NCBI GenBank assembly: GCA_016218155.1
Contig: JACREQ010000112.1
Span: 1 to 49,541 of the forward strand
From: Bacteroidia bacterium
GTDB taxonomy: Bacteria > Bacteroidota > Bacteroidia > Bacteroidales > GWA2-32-17
Direction of reading: 5' to 3'
Length of the DNA: 49,541 nt
Positions 17,601 to 26,159 of this stretch are shown piece after piece (the stretch's first letter is position 1; every line of letters begins with the position of its first letter). The translations under genes and the position numbers were made by a program. Under the pieces are notes generated by a model. The model did not search any database and was not told where the DNA came from. It was given only the letters and a program-made list of their open reading frames with translations.

Positions 17601-18410
17601 AAAACCACCATTACTCAAACGAATGGTATCATTACTAATACTTAATAATTGCAGCTCATTTGTTATAGAACCATCTACTTCAGTGAACGATGTTAAATAT
17701 CCCGCATCATTTATAAAATGACTTACATTTGTTGGAGTGCCTGTTAAACTATTATATTGTCCGTTAAATCCCGCGGGTAGTTTTGCAAATCCACCATTAC
17801 TTAAATAAATAGTATCATTACTTATGCTTAATGTTTGTATTTCATTTGTTACAGAACCATCAACCTCTGAAACCAGATAACCGGCAGTTGAATGATTCCC
17901 CCAACCATAAACTGTATTCCAATTTGTTATATCATTATTTGCAATTCCATTTGCAGGAGAAGTTACAAAAACTGGATCAGTCTCAGTAATGGCACCAGTT
18001 ATTGATTCTGCAGTTTTTGAATGTAAAGCATAAGGAACAGATAATAATTGAGTAGTTCCCATTGAAATGTAACCAGAACCAAGATCCATCTCAATTTCTA
18101 AAAATTTATCCCCTGTTTGCCAAGAAATTGTTGAAAAAACTCCTTGTTGAACTACACCATCACCAACATCAAGAGTAATTAATCCAAATTGATTTGTTAC
18201 AATAGAAAATGTTTCCTGATATGCAATTGTTCCTGTAGCTATTAAATCATGAATTGACAATCTAACATTGACTGACTGATTCTGTACAACAACTCCCAAA
18301 TTATCTCTACAAATTCCCTGATATTTAAACTTCTGAGGTGTTTGAGAAATGGCTTGAATACAAATCACAAAAATTAAAACGGTTATTAAAAATAAATTTT
18401 TAATCTTCAT
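14637..18410 (-). CDS. Large repeat-containing surface protein, fibre/adhesin-like
   Basis: 1257 residues from the ATG at 18410, where a signal peptide begins (MKIKNLFLITVLIFVICIQA, cleavage near ISQ); an ATG at 18449 would bury that leader. Order: an N-terminal domain typical of Bacteroidota surface proteins (KFKYQGICRDNLGVVVQNQS ... QLLSVPYALHSKTAE, to about 140); four 62-residue repeats (about 180-405) built on DGSVTNELQLLSISNDTIRL and FTNDAGYLTSF; a YadA-head-like stretch (about 440-570) with NTAIGNWAL, NTAVGKAAM, NTAVGLQAM, NVALGYDAL; then six GNVGIGTTSP-type units spread over about 590-1130; and a C-terminal beta domain (1130-1257). Such proteins are trimeric fibre-like or phage-tail-fibre-like; adhesion is inferred, not shown. 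No standard type IX secretion C-terminal signal recognised. Confidence 0.8.
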   Translation of the reverse strand: MKIKNLFLITVLIFVICIQAISQTPQKFKYQGICRDNLGVVVQNQSVNVRLSIHDLIATGTIAYQETFSIVTNQFGLITLDVGDGVVQQGVFSTISWQTGDKFLEIEMDLGSGYISMGTTQLLSVPYALHSKTAESITGAITETDPVFVTSPANGIANNDITNWNTVYGWGNHSTAGYLVSEVDGSVTNEIQTLSISNDTIYLSNGGFAKLPAGFNGQYNSLTGTPTNVSHFINDAGYLTSFTEVDGSITNELQLLSISNDTIRLSNGGFVKLPAGFNGQYSSLTGAPANVSAFTNDAGYLTSFTEVDGSVTNELQLLSISNDTIRLSNGGFVKLPAGFNGQYSSLTGAPTNVSAFTNDAGYLTSFTEVDGSVTNEIQVLSISNDTIYLSNGGFVKLPNTNAWSLNGNAGTIDGTNFIGTKDNVALNFKVNNQKSGRIDPLGTTFYGYQAGNVDAGSANTGFGIQTLFSNTSGNYNTAIGNWALTSNETGNHNTAVGKAAMLTNISGHENTAVGLQAMYFSTSGYRNVALGYDALLYNVSGAYNVAVGTKSGENNLGSGNVFLGYQAGFNETGSNKLYIANSSSNPPLIYGDFSTGNVGLGTTSPAVKLDVRGNAKFGATGMINIWEWDAIEKIGLDYNPGNGDFNMRNPVAGKRLLGTITPTGSWGIETIGGNEMVRVTGSGNMGIGTTNPGSILQLEKTGSSTGPVLTLSNPTAQASGIDSPTSAIDFKGWASASQPIQFRIQAIDDGNYSNHLAFISKGQSSGGVLTEKMRISSTGNVGIGTSTPNARLDLGLGYGASGEKLIIYNDNTSGPLAGTKTGFYLDRFSLQNNVTFVFPTAPAFPGSYIIARKNTAGTTLEPLMTILGESGNLGIGITSPTSLLHVNTTSTADDLTLAKFFSALDGDYEDNNIFIGKSLGAGQSAVFGYIYNTNINNTGAYMTVWGDTPGSTGLFVRKGGNVGVATTTPTARLHVKGGIVAGQPGKIKIEDADPTGLSSLELINNAGNTFYFYKLSSGYPANGRYTQGVSMIESNNANGLTLSEVTGDMHFYTGGNNERLTIKNSGNIGIGTSNPSEQLEVNGNLKVSGSIYSPGMVVQTIVKTSDLPSSLNVTTYTEANTDYRISFTPKFNNSIILVEYSFPINTAMASNTVFDMQLIRDIGGTEVLVGVGPVNGSRQQVSFVGRPGNGTDGNDRMTVIMTAKDSGLTSGTSYIYGFKYRRETGGSGTCYFNSSNLDSNVYGFSGIMTMKITEIAQ
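17221..17870 (-). repeat. Four tandem 186-bp repeats inside the fibre-like gene
   Basis: Copies start at about 17221, 17407, 17593 and 17779, exactly 186 bases (62 codons) apart; the fourth is truncated. The first two copies share a stretch of about 80 nearly identical bases around gatgttaaatatcctgc, which points to recent duplication or gene conversion rather than old divergence. Confidence 0.9.
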
Positions 18411-18512
18411 ATTAAAATTGTCAGTGATTAAAGTGCTGACTCCGCACATTTTAGATTTAGGGTAAATTTATTCCAATTCAATAAACCAAAATACAATAAT
18501 ATTGCAGATAAA

Positions 18513-18541
18513 CAAATTTATTAAAAGTGTTTAAAAGCAAA
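18513..18541 (-). promoter_or_regulatory. Candidate promoter of the fibre-like gene
   Basis: On the minus strand TTTG (18541-18538), 17 bases, then TAAATTTG (18520-18513), a full match to the Bacteroidota -33/-7 pattern at slightly short spacing. It would give a leader of roughly 95 bases before the ATG at 18410. Confidence 0.45.
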
Positions 18542-18587
18542 GTAAAGAATATTAAAAAATTAGCAATTTAATTTAACTGTAAAACTA

Positions 18588-19391
18588 CTATTGTAACATA
18601 AAATTATATGTAATAGTACCCCTCTGAAGCTCAGTAGCGTCAGGATTTGGATCAAACTTGGCTTTAAATGCAGCATTGTAAGCAGCGTCCAAATAATTCT
18701 TTGACAATAAAGTTGAACCTTTTACTCCGGCAGTTGCTTTAGTAACAACACCACTACGGTCAACAAAAATTTCAACTACAACTTTTCCCTGTTCGTTTCC
18801 CGGATAATTTGGTTTTGGGAGAGTACCAACCATTTTTCTATTTCCAAGATTATAGAAATTTCCTCCATTACCAGGTCTATTGCCATTACCAGGATCTCCT
18901 ATATGATTTTTTGCATTAAGATCGCCATTAGGGTTACCCTGATCACCGGGTTTACCTGTTTCACCTTCACTTCCACCTGATGTTGCTTTAAATAATGCTA
19001 AAGGATTTACGCTTGGCTCGTTTATCTGCGGTTGAGTAGTAGTATTGCTATTATTTGTCTTATTTTTATCCTTTGGATTTGCTTTAATTGCAATAGCCTC
19101 TTCTGAGTTTTGTGTTAAAACATTATCATCACTTGCCTGAACATTGTTTGCAGCTTGCTCCTGATTATTGTTAGGATTTGGGTTGGGATTATAAGTTTCA
19201 GGCTGAATGTCACCCATACCATTATCAGAAAAACCTAAATTAACTTCCATTCCCGGACCACCACCATCAGGGTACGGAGGATTGGGAGTTCTAATAATAT
19301 AAAATATCATTAACAAAACCAATAAAGCATGTGCTACAATAGTCAATATTGCAGGTAACCAAACTCTGGTATGTTCTTTTTCGTTTACCAT
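18588..19391 (-). CDS. TonB-like energy transducer
   Basis: 267 residues: short cytoplasmic N-terminus, one membrane helix (about 12-33, PAILTIVAHALLVLLMIFYI), a long Asn/Gly/Pro-rich periplasmic spacer (about 40-175, including PETYNPNPNPNNN), and a C-terminal TonB domain (about 185-267) with LPKPNYPGNEQGKVVVEIFV and YLDAAYNAAFKAKFDPNP. It is third in the run ExbB-ExbD-TonB, three bases behind exbD. The complex uses the proton gradient to drive outer-membrane receptors (or, in a TolA-like role, envelope constriction). The absence of a nearby TonB receptor leaves the client unknown. Confidence 0.88.
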   Translation of the reverse strand: MVNEKEHTRVWLPAILTIVAHALLVLLMIFYIIRTPNPPYPDGGGPGMEVNLGFSDNGMGDIQPETYNPNPNPNNNQEQAANNVQASDDNVLTQNSEEAIAIKANPKDKNKTNNSNTTTQPQINEPSVNPLALFKATSGGSEGETGKPGDQGNPNGDLNAKNHIGDPGNGNRPGNGGNFYNLGNRKMVGTLPKPNYPGNEQGKVVVEIFVDRSGVVTKATAGVKGSTLLSKNYLDAAYNAAFKAKFDPNPDATELQRGTITYNFMLQ

Positions 19392-19394
19392 AAA

Positions 19395-19799
19395 CTAGCT
19401 ATTACCATGCTTTGTTGCCAACACCATTTTAATTTGAATCTTAGTACCTATCTGAAGTATATCGACTAAATCCTGAACAGAAAGACTGCTGTCAAAACGT
19501 AAAACGATTGTAGGACTTTCAACATTTGCTGCAAGTTTTTTAATTTCTGCTTCAAGGTTTTCTAAAGGAACTTCTGAATTATTTAAATAATATCTTTTGT
19601 CCTTATCAACTGAAAGAGTAATTGGAACTTTATTTACTGTTGTGCTTGCTGTTGCTTTAGGTAATAATAATTTAATAATAGATGGATTAGCTAAAGTTGA
19701 AACTATCAAAAAGAACAATAAAAGAAAGAACATAATATCGTTCAGTGAACCGGTATAAACCTCGGCTGTAGAACCCGTTCGTCTGTTTCTTAAATTCAT
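19395..19799 (-). CDS. exbD: ExbD/TolR-family biopolymer transport protein
   Basis: 134 residues, the usual length. One membrane helix near the N-terminus (about 20-38, SLNDIMFFLLLFFLIVSTL) preceded by the conserved Asp of this family (D25 in LNDIMF, the proton-path residue), then a periplasmic domain with PITLSVDKDKRYYLNNSEV and the C-terminal VQDLVDILQIGTKIQIKMVL. It works with ExbB as the proton-driven stator energising the TonB-like protein. Two bases separate it from exbB. Confidence 0.92.
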   Translation of the reverse strand: MNLRNRRTGSTAEVYTGSLNDIMFFLLLFFLIVSTLANPSIIKLLLPKATASTTVNKVPITLSVDKDKRYYLNNSEVPLENLEAEIKKLAANVESPTIVLRFDSSLSVQDLVDILQIGTKIQIKMVLATKHGNS

Positions 19800-19801
19800 A
19801 A

Positions 19802-20521
19802 TTATACTTCTTTTTGTAAAATATCAATAAACTCTATTGCATGATCTTCCATATTAAAGATAACCTTATCTAATAAAAGATTTAGATAATGATATCCTAC
19901 ATATGCAATTACTCCAACTATAAGACCTGATGCACTGGTAATCATTTTTTCATAAAGACCACCTGAAATAACACCAATTTCTAAACTACCTTGAAGTGAT
20001 ATGTTATAGAAAATCTTGATTACACCCATTATTGTTCCGATAAATCCTAACATTGGCGCTACCCCTGCAACAATTCCCAAAATTTTAAGATTCTTTTCCA
20101 GTTTTGAAATTTCAAATCGCCCAACTGATTCCATACTTCTTTCAATTTCTGGAATTGGTTTACCAATTCTTGCAATTCCTTTTTCTATCATTCTTGAAAC
20201 AGGAGTATTTGTTGATTGGCATAATGTTTTTGCATTATCTATTTTCATATCAAGGATATACTCTTTAATTTTACTCATAAAATTATTATCCTCTTTACGT
20301 GCTTTAATTATTGCAACAAGCCTTTCAATAAAAATAAAAACAGCTAAAAAAGAAAGAATAAAAATTGGATACATAATATATCCACCTTTCATAACAAGAT
20401 CTAGAAGCGATAACGAATCAACAGCCGTTGTAGCCGCAGCCGTAGTTGGAATTTGCGATACTGTATTGGCAACTGTATCCTGAGCTGCACCACTTCCTGT
20501 AATAATTTGCAATAATGTCAT
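19802..20521 (-). CDS. exbB: MotA/TolQ/ExbB proton-channel protein
   Basis: 239 residues with a 50-residue periplasmic Ala/Thr-rich N-terminus, then three membrane helices: about 53-72 (YIMYPIFILSFLAVFIFIER), about 145-170 (ILGIVAGVAPMLGFIGTIMG, the conserved GxxAPxLGxxGTxxG) and about 185-210 (SASGLIVGVIAYVGYHYL). The cytoplasmic loop carries RFEISKLEKNL, typical of ExbB/TolQ. It forms the pentameric motor around ExbD. First gene of the run exbB-exbD-tonB. Confidence 0.93.
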   Translation of the reverse strand: MTLLQIITGSGAAQDTVANTVSQIPTTAAATTAVDSLSLLDLVMKGGYIMYPIFILSFLAVFIFIERLVAIIKARKEDNNFMSKIKEYILDMKIDNAKTLCQSTNTPVSRMIEKGIARIGKPIPEIERSMESVGRFEISKLEKNLKILGIVAGVAPMLGFIGTIMGVIKIFYNISLQGSLEIGVISGGLYEKMITSASGLIVGVIAYVGYHYLNLLLDKVIFNMEDHAIEFIDILQKEV

Positions 20522-20590
20522 ACTATTAATATTTATTTATGCTAAGGTAGGTACCAAGCTTAAACGTTATAATTACGTGAAATATTATTT

Positions 20591-20610
20591 ATCAACAATA
20601 GTTTGTTGAT
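20591..20610 (-). terminator. Possible weak terminator behind tamB
   Basis: An 8-bp perfect inverted repeat (ATCAACAA / TTGTTGAT, four-base loop) lies 31 bases behind the tamB stop codon on the minus strand, between tamB and exbB. The following bases are AT-rich without a clear T-run, so termination is uncertain and read-through into exbB is possible. Confidence 0.4.
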
Positions 20611-20640
20611 GGCACCATAGCTTATGCGCCTGATTATATG

Positions 20641-23600
20641 CTATTTATCTTTTGGCTGATTACTTATTTCTTCTTCTTTCTTTCTTGTAAAAACCGATTT
20701 CCAGTATCGTCTTAGTAATTCGCCAAATGAATCAAAATCTTCTTTATAAAACAATCCTAAACCCTGAGTATAAGGACTGGTATCATTTATTATATCAGTA
20801 TTTGAGCGGTTAAAACCTTTTACCATTAACTTTCCCGACTTATTAATTTTGACATCAACTTCAAAATCACCAACAAAATTGCTTGATTGAGTTGCCTGGT
20901 TACCCCCCACTCCAACGTTACCGTTTAAGGTTACTCTATCATTAAAAATCTGTGTACTTAAAGCAAGCTCTACCTCATCATGCGTAAGCTCATCACCGGG
21001 ACGGTAATTCACACCAATATCAAAATCTTTTGAAATTTGAGAAAGCCACTGACTAAGCTGATTGGACAATAGTTCTGAAGAATTCATTCCTACTGCATTT
21101 CCGCTTCTTGTTTCGGCAGTTTGTTGACCACCCCTGAAACTTTCAGGAGTAACAAAGCGACTTAGAACAAGCAATGAAATAATTTGTTTATTAATATCTT
21201 CATTTGATAAACTGCTAATCACACTATTTGGCTTACTATCTCCTTCTGGCAATTTAATACTGAACAAAAAATCAGGCTTCATCAGGCTATTTCGCATATT
21301 TAACACGCATTCAACAGGCACCCTTTGCTTATATGTTGAATCTAACATTAAATCATATAAACTTGCTTTTAAGCGATAAATAGCGGTAATGTCAAGAATT
21401 GCCATATATGGATTTCCATTCCAGCTAATAGTTCCTCCTTTTTCGACGTTGAATTTTTTATTTATAACATTTTGCAGTGTAAACAAATAATCCCCACTCT
21501 CAATAGTATAATCACCGAACATATTAAAATCACCGGTAGGAGTAATTTCCAGTCTTAAATTTCCATTACCTCTACCTTTGATAACATCACCCATTTTTGA
21601 ATCAAAAATTATTTGCACCTCAGCATCCGGAGTTGCCTGAATATCAAAATTCATTTTTATTCCTGAAACGTCGACTTTTTGCTCGGTGTTAATTTTTACA
21701 GAATCTTTTTCAGAGCTTACATATCTTATAAAGTTATTTTCAGATACCTCAGAACCACTTGAAAGAGGAATAAAGATTTTTGTATCCTTTTCTGTTTTTG
21801 CAGTAACATCTATTGACAAATTCTCGGGACTTCCAGATATATCAACAACACCTGAAGCATATGCTTTACCATAAAACAACTCATTATCTTTTTCAGTAGT
21901 GTTTAACATCATAAATTTATCTGTAACAAATCCCAGATTAAATTTCAAATCAGAAAAATTATTATGTTTTATGCCTCCGTTTAAAACAGCTTTATTTCCA
22001 TCTGCATCAAAAATATCAACATTTTTAAAATCAAACGAAGTTGGAGTAACTGTTACATCTGTTGTTAAGTTATAACGTGTTTGCAAGTATGTTACCATAA
22101 ATGAAGCTTTCTGCAACTTCATTAATCCATTAATTACCGGCTTTGAGATATTGCCTGTAACAGTTAAATCACCACTGGCAATTCCTTTTAAATCGCTCAA
22201 TATATCATGAATATATGGCTCGGCGATTCCTATTCTTAACTTATCTAGAACAACGTGAAAATCAATTTTTCCATCTGTATAATACTTTCCATCAAAATCA
22301 ATTGTTTTAATATTTCCACGCTTTGTGTTACCTGATATTTTAATATTATCAGATAAATCATCCCATTCGCTGTTTATAAATGCATTTCCTAAATCCTCAT
22401 TATTAACTTTTAAATCTTCGACATTTATACTTGCAAATATTTTTGATTTTCCGAGCAATCCTGAAAAATGAGATTCCCCGCTGATAATACCATTCAAATC
22501 AACCCCTGATTTAGCTAAAAACAAGTTAGAATTAGCCAGATCGATCTGATTTAACAAAACTGTTAATGTATCAGTTAGTTTTTTACTAATGTTACCATTT
22601 GCGAAAATATACTGTGATTCATGATTTATTGTAAGTTGTTTTATACTTATTAAAGAATCTGAAATTTCTACTTTTGCATCATTAATATACCAATCCATAT
22701 TTGAAAAAACAATCATTGAAGGATTTGATTCTACCATTAAAGATGGCCATTTTTTCCCTTCAGAATTTTGCAATCTGAAAGAAAGACTAACATCACCTTT
22801 ATAAATAACTGTATCAGGATTGTTCCATGTAAAAGCAATTTCACCTAAATTATTTTTTGTAAACCCCTGTAAATCGAGATTTCTCATATTCAGATTTTCA
22901 GCCAGTCCGAGATTTTTTGTTTTACAATCAAATAACAACGTTCCATTCTCGGTATAAAATTTAACTTCAGGTTTTTCTGCTGTAATTCCGGAATACGAAA
23001 TATTTCCGTTTTGTACACTAATGTTTAAATTTTTGTTAACTGAACTGAACTTTGTTACAATTCTTGTTTTCTTTTCAATTAATAATCCTGGAGCAAACTC
23101 TTTAAGCAAACTATCGGTATTGTTAAATTCAACATTTAAATCAAAAATATTTTCATAAGGTGGTTCTTTTGCCTTTTTGTCGACAGGATCTGGAGTATAT
23201 ATTCTAACTGAAGGAATATAACTATTAATAACCTTATCCAATGAATACATGATACTTGAAAAATGAACATTACCAGTTAATGTAGCATCAATAATTTCAG
23301 AATTTAATGTAATGTTGTTACCACTTGCATTTTTTTCTGATATCAAAGTAACATTTCCAAAAGATTCATTAATAACAGAAGATTTATATTTTAAATTAAA
23401 CAGCTCTATTTTTCCTAAAAGATTATCAGGATTATCTCCACTAAATCTAGCGCTTAATAAAAATGATAATGTTGCCAGTGAATCATAATTTATTAACTTC
23501 AACTTGCCTAATCGAATTCTGCCGACATCAGCAGTAAAATTAAACATCGGAATTTTTTCAGAATAATCAATTTTCCCTAAAAAGTCTAAAGCTAAATTTG

Positions 23601-25062
23601 GATCATTAACTAATAAAGAGCCTTCAAAAGCACTTTCAGAAAGCTCCCCTTCAATTTTAACATTCTGGTATGTATAATCTTTAAATTCGATATCTTTAAC
23701 CAATCCCTCAATTTTTGCATTTACTTTCTTACCTTTACTTCTTCCATCTACCTTAGCATCAAGACTGATTTTACCTACGGTATTTTTTAAATTAACAACA
23801 CTCCCAAGATCAAATTTTTCAGAAATTAAATGACCATTAAAATTTGTATAACCTGTTAGTGTATCTTGCTTAATTGAAATATCAGTATTTAAATTTCCCA
23901 TTCCGGTTTTTAAATCACCATAGGCAACAAAATCATTTGTATATCCTGTAAGCTGTCCTTTATAATAAATTCGTCCAAGACGCTCAACCTCTACAGGCAA
24001 TTTAACTGTAAAATTTTTTGTGAAAGGAGGAATAGGAATTTTTTGAATATCATTTGCATCTGTTGATAATTCAGAGAGTTCTAAAATCATAAATGTTTCG
24101 TTAACAACAGGAAGACCAGTAACAGTAAAATTTCCAGAGATATATGTATTATCGGCATATTGTATTCTTACATTTTTTGCTTTAAAATCAGAAACAGTTC
24201 CTTTTATTTTACCCGTAAAAATTACTTTTTCATGTAGTCCCCATAAGGCTGAAGAAAAATATGCAATATCGCTTACTCCAACTAGTGAATGATTTATATC
24301 TGCATTTATTTTAACATTTGTAACGAATTCGGATAAGTCATCAACAGATTTCATTAAAAAAGCCAACTTTTTTGCAGAAATTCTGCTCGAGCTGGTATTA
24401 ATAAGTGCATTTGTAAATACAATTCCATTAGTATCAATCAATACTTCGGCACTCATATTCTTTAAATTTATTCCGCACTTTTCTCTTCCATCAAGATTTA
24501 CTAAATTTAATTTTAAAGAATCGCCCATCATTCTTACATTTCTAATACCAACATTTAACCTTGAAACATCAATATCACTATAATTCATACCTGTTGGTTG
24601 CGGAACTGCATCATATTTTTTATAAGAGAAATTAGCGTCTTTAATATCAACACCTCTTACAGTTAATGCCCATGGTAATGAAGCTGTAGTATCTTTCTCA
24701 CCACTAAAAGCTTTAATAATAAAACTATAATTCATATTTCTTAACGAATCAAGAAAAAGATTAACTGTTGGTTTATCTAACACTATTCTGTTAAGATCAA
24801 TTGTTCTCTCTGAAAAATTAATGTCTCTAATTGTTACTTTTATATTGTTTACATATAATAAGGTGTCCTTTAATTGGTCACGTACCAATACTTCTTCTAA
24901 AATAACACTATTAAACAATGAAATGTCAACACCACCAATAGAAACTTCAGTTTTTAATTTATCTGACAAATAAGATGCGACACGCTTTGTAATTATTGTT
25001 TGTATATATGGACTTTCAAAAATAATGTACGTAATTAGTACCAACCTTAAAAAAGCTAGCAA
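20641..25062 (-). CDS. tamB: TamB-like outer-membrane assembly / translocation protein (DUF490)
   Basis: About 1473 residues, typical of long Bacteroidota TamB homologues. One N-terminal membrane helix and then repeating beta strands of AsmA-like/DUF490 type that form a lipid-carrying groove between the membranes. The DUF490 end is recognised by the TGDFNMFGDYTIESGDYLFT / GGTISWNGNPYMAILDITA region (about 1210-1260) and the C-terminus with LSTQIFNDRVTLNGNVGV. Start: the usable codon at 25062 is a TTG inside the membrane helix; the frame stays open upstream to 25107 with the sequence IICKIIKKRNIPLLLLAF, which looks more like the true N-terminus (basic then hydrophobic) but has no ATG, GTG or TTG. 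Either an unusual ATT start or a T-run error is likely. It diverges from tsaD. Confidence 0.88.
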   Translation of the reverse strand: MLAFLRLVLITYIIFESPYIQTIITKRVASYLSDKLKTEVSIGGVDISLFNSVILEEVLVRDQLKDTLLYVNNIKVTIRDINFSERTIDLNRIVLDKPTVNLFLDSLRNMNYSFIIKAFSGEKDTTASLPWALTVRGVDIKDANFSYKKYDAVPQPTGMNYSDIDVSRLNVGIRNVRMMGDSLKLNLVNLDGREKCGINLKNMSAEVLIDTNGIVFTNALINTSSSRISAKKLAFLMKSVDDLSEFVTNVKINADINHSLVGVSDIAYFSSALWGLHEKVIFTGKIKGTVSDFKAKNVRIQYADNTYISGNFTVTGLPVVNETFMILELSELSTDANDIQKIPIPPFTKNFTVKLPVEVERLGRIYYKGQLTGYTNDFVAYGDLKTGMGNLNTDISIKQDTLTGYTNFNGHLISEKFDLGSVVNLKNTVGKISLDAKVDGRSKGKKVNAKIEGLVKDIEFKDYTYQNVKIEGELSESAFEGSLLVNDPNLALDFLGKIDYSEKIPMFNFTADVGRIRLGKLKLINYDSLATLSFLLSARFSGDNPDNLLGKIELFNLKYKSSVINESFGNVTLISEKNASGNNITLNSEIIDATLTGNVHFSSIMYSLDKVINSYIPSVRIYTPDPVDKKAKEPPYENIFDLNVEFNNTDSLLKEFAPGLLIEKKTRIVTKFSSVNKNLNISVQNGNISYSGITAEKPEVKFYTENGTLLFDCKTKNLGLAENLNMRNLDLQGFTKNNLGEIAFTWNNPDTVIYKGDVSLSFRLQNSEGKKWPSLMVESNPSMIVFSNMDWYINDAKVEISDSLISIKQLTINHESQYIFANGNISKKLTDTLTVLLNQIDLANSNLFLAKSGVDLNGIISGESHFSGLLGKSKIFASINVEDLKVNNEDLGNAFINSEWDDLSDNIKISGNTKRGNIKTIDFDGKYYTDGKIDFHVVLDKLRIGIAEPYIHDILSDLKGIASGDLTVTGNISKPVINGLMKLQKASFMVTYLQTRYNLTTDVTVTPTSFDFKNVDIFDADGNKAVLNGGIKHNNFSDLKFNLGFVTDKFMMLNTTEKDNELFYGKAYASGVVDISGSPENLSIDVTAKTEKDTKIFIPLSSGSEVSENNFIRYVSSEKDSVKINTEQKVDVSGIKMNFDIQATPDAEVQIIFDSKMGDVIKGRGNGNLRLEITPTGDFNMFGDYTIESGDYLFTLQNVINKKFNVEKGGTISWNGNPYMAILDITAIYRLKASLYDLMLDSTYKQRVPVECVLNMRNSLMKPDFLFSIKLPEGDSKPNSVISSLSNEDINKQIISLLVLSRFVTPESFRGGQQTAETRSGNAVGMNSSELLSNQLSQWLSQISKDFDIGVNYRPGDELTHDEVELALSTQIFNDRVTLNGNVGVGGNQATQSSNFVGDFEVDVKINKSGKLMVKGFNRSNTDIINDTSPYTQGLGLFYKEDFDSFGELLRRYWKSVFTRKKEEEISNQPKDK

Positions 25063-25091
25063 TAATAAAAGCGGTATGTTCCTTTTTTTGA

Positions 25092-25099
25092 TAATTTTG
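25092..25099 (+). promoter_or_regulatory. Candidate -7 box for tsaD
   Basis: TAATTTTG, full match to TAnnTTTG, 31 bases before the TTG start of tsaD. It lies inside the presumed leader or N-terminal codons of tamB on the other strand. No clear -33 partner. Confidence 0.45.
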
Positions 25100-25116
25100 C
25101 AAATAATTTATTGCCT

Positions 25117-25124
25117 CAAAGTTA
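25117..25124 (-). promoter_or_regulatory. Candidate -7 box for tamB
   Basis: TAACTTTG on the minus strand, full match to TAnnTTTG. Its predicted start point near 25110 lies within a few bases of the predicted tsaD start point, so the two promoters would overlap. No clear -33 partner. Confidence 0.45.
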
Positions 25125-25130
25125 TAAAAA

Positions 25131-26156
25131 TTGACAGAGTTAACCACTATACTTGGAATAGAGTCTTCATGTGATGATACATCGGCAGCTGTAATCCGCG
25201 ACGGATACTTATTATCAAATGTAATTGCAAACCAGGATGTACATAAGGATTACGGCGGTGTTGTACCCGAATTAGCATCAAGATCTCATCAGATTAACAT
25301 TATTCCTGTAGTTGAAAAAGCTATAAAACTCGCTGGAATAAAAAAAGAAGAAATTTCTGCAATTAGCTTTACTAGAGGTCCGGGTTTATTGGGATCATTA
25401 CTTGTTGGAACTTCATTTGCAAAAGGACTTTCACTCTCGTTAGGAAAACCATTAATAGATATTAATCATTTGCAGGGTCATGTTTTATCTCATTTTATTA
25501 ACGACCCGAAAAACACTAAAGAACTTCCTGGTTTTCCTCACCTTTGTTTGCTAATATCTGGTGGACATACACAAATAATTCGAGTTAATGCTCCATTAAA
25601 AATGGAAGTTATTGGAAATACAATAGATGATGCTGCCGGTGAAGCATTTGACAAAACTGCTAAAGTACTTGGATTACCTTATCCAGGAGGTCCATTAATT
25701 GATAAGCATGCATCTACCGGAGATTCTAAAAAATTCAAATTTGCAAAACCAAGAATCCCTGATTTAAATTTCAGCTTTAGCGGATTAAAAACTTCTTTCC
25801 TATATTTTTTAAGAGACGAAATGGAAAAGAATCCGGAGTTTATTAATCAGGAAAAAAATAATTTGTGTGCTTCATTACAACAAACTATTGTTGATATATT
25901 AATTGAAAAAGTAATAAAAGCTGTTAAAGAAACCGGCATAAATGAAATCACATTATCCGGTGGAGTTTCTGCAAATTCTGCAGTTCGTAAACAATTTTCA
26001 GAATTAGCAGCAAAAAATAACTGGAAAATACATATTCCTCCTTTTGCATTTACAACTGATAATGCCGCTATGATTGCAATTACTGGATATTATAAATTTC
26101 AACAAAAACTTTTTGCTTCACATGATTTTGCACCCATAGCCAGATTTAACATTTAA
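25131..26156 (+). CDS. tsaD: tRNA N6-adenosine threonylcarbamoyltransferase TsaD
   Basis: Transfers the threonylcarbamoyl group to A37 of tRNAs reading ANN codons (t6A), with TsaB and TsaE. 341 residues. Seen: GIESSCDDTSAAV (9-21), the metal-binding HLQGH (H113, H117), LLISGGHTQI, DDAAGEAFDKTAKVLGLPYP, and the C-terminal TTDNAAMI with the last metal-binding Asp. Start codon: TTG at 25131; an in-frame stop two codons upstream and no ATG before the ESSCDD motif make TTG the only standard choice. Diverges from tamB; followed after three bases by an exported protein gene. Confidence 0.96.
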   Translation: MTELTTILGIESSCDDTSAAVIRDGYLLSNVIANQDVHKDYGGVVPELASRSHQINIIPVVEKAIKLAGIKKEEISAISFTRGPGLLGSLLVGTSFAKGLSLSLGKPLIDINHLQGHVLSHFINDPKNTKELPGFPHLCLLISGGHTQIIRVNAPLKMEVIGNTIDDAAGEAFDKTAKVLGLPYPGGPLIDKHASTGDSKKFKFAKPRIPDLNFSFSGLKTSFLYFLRDEMEKNPEFINQEKNNLCASLQQTIVDILIEKVIKAVKETGINEITLSGGVSANSAVRKQFSELAAKNNWKIHIPPFAFTTDNAAMIAITGYYKFQQKLFASHDFAPIARFNI

Positions 26157-26159
26157 CAA

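Noticed and set aside
17179-17721. Plus-strand open frames across the fibre-gene repeats
   Set aside because: They arise because the 186-bp repeat is open on both strands; the products are low-information antisense translations.
14637-18410. Prophage tail fibre
   Set aside because: Fibre-like repeats are present but no other phage gene, integrase or att site is near, and the product has a signal peptide.
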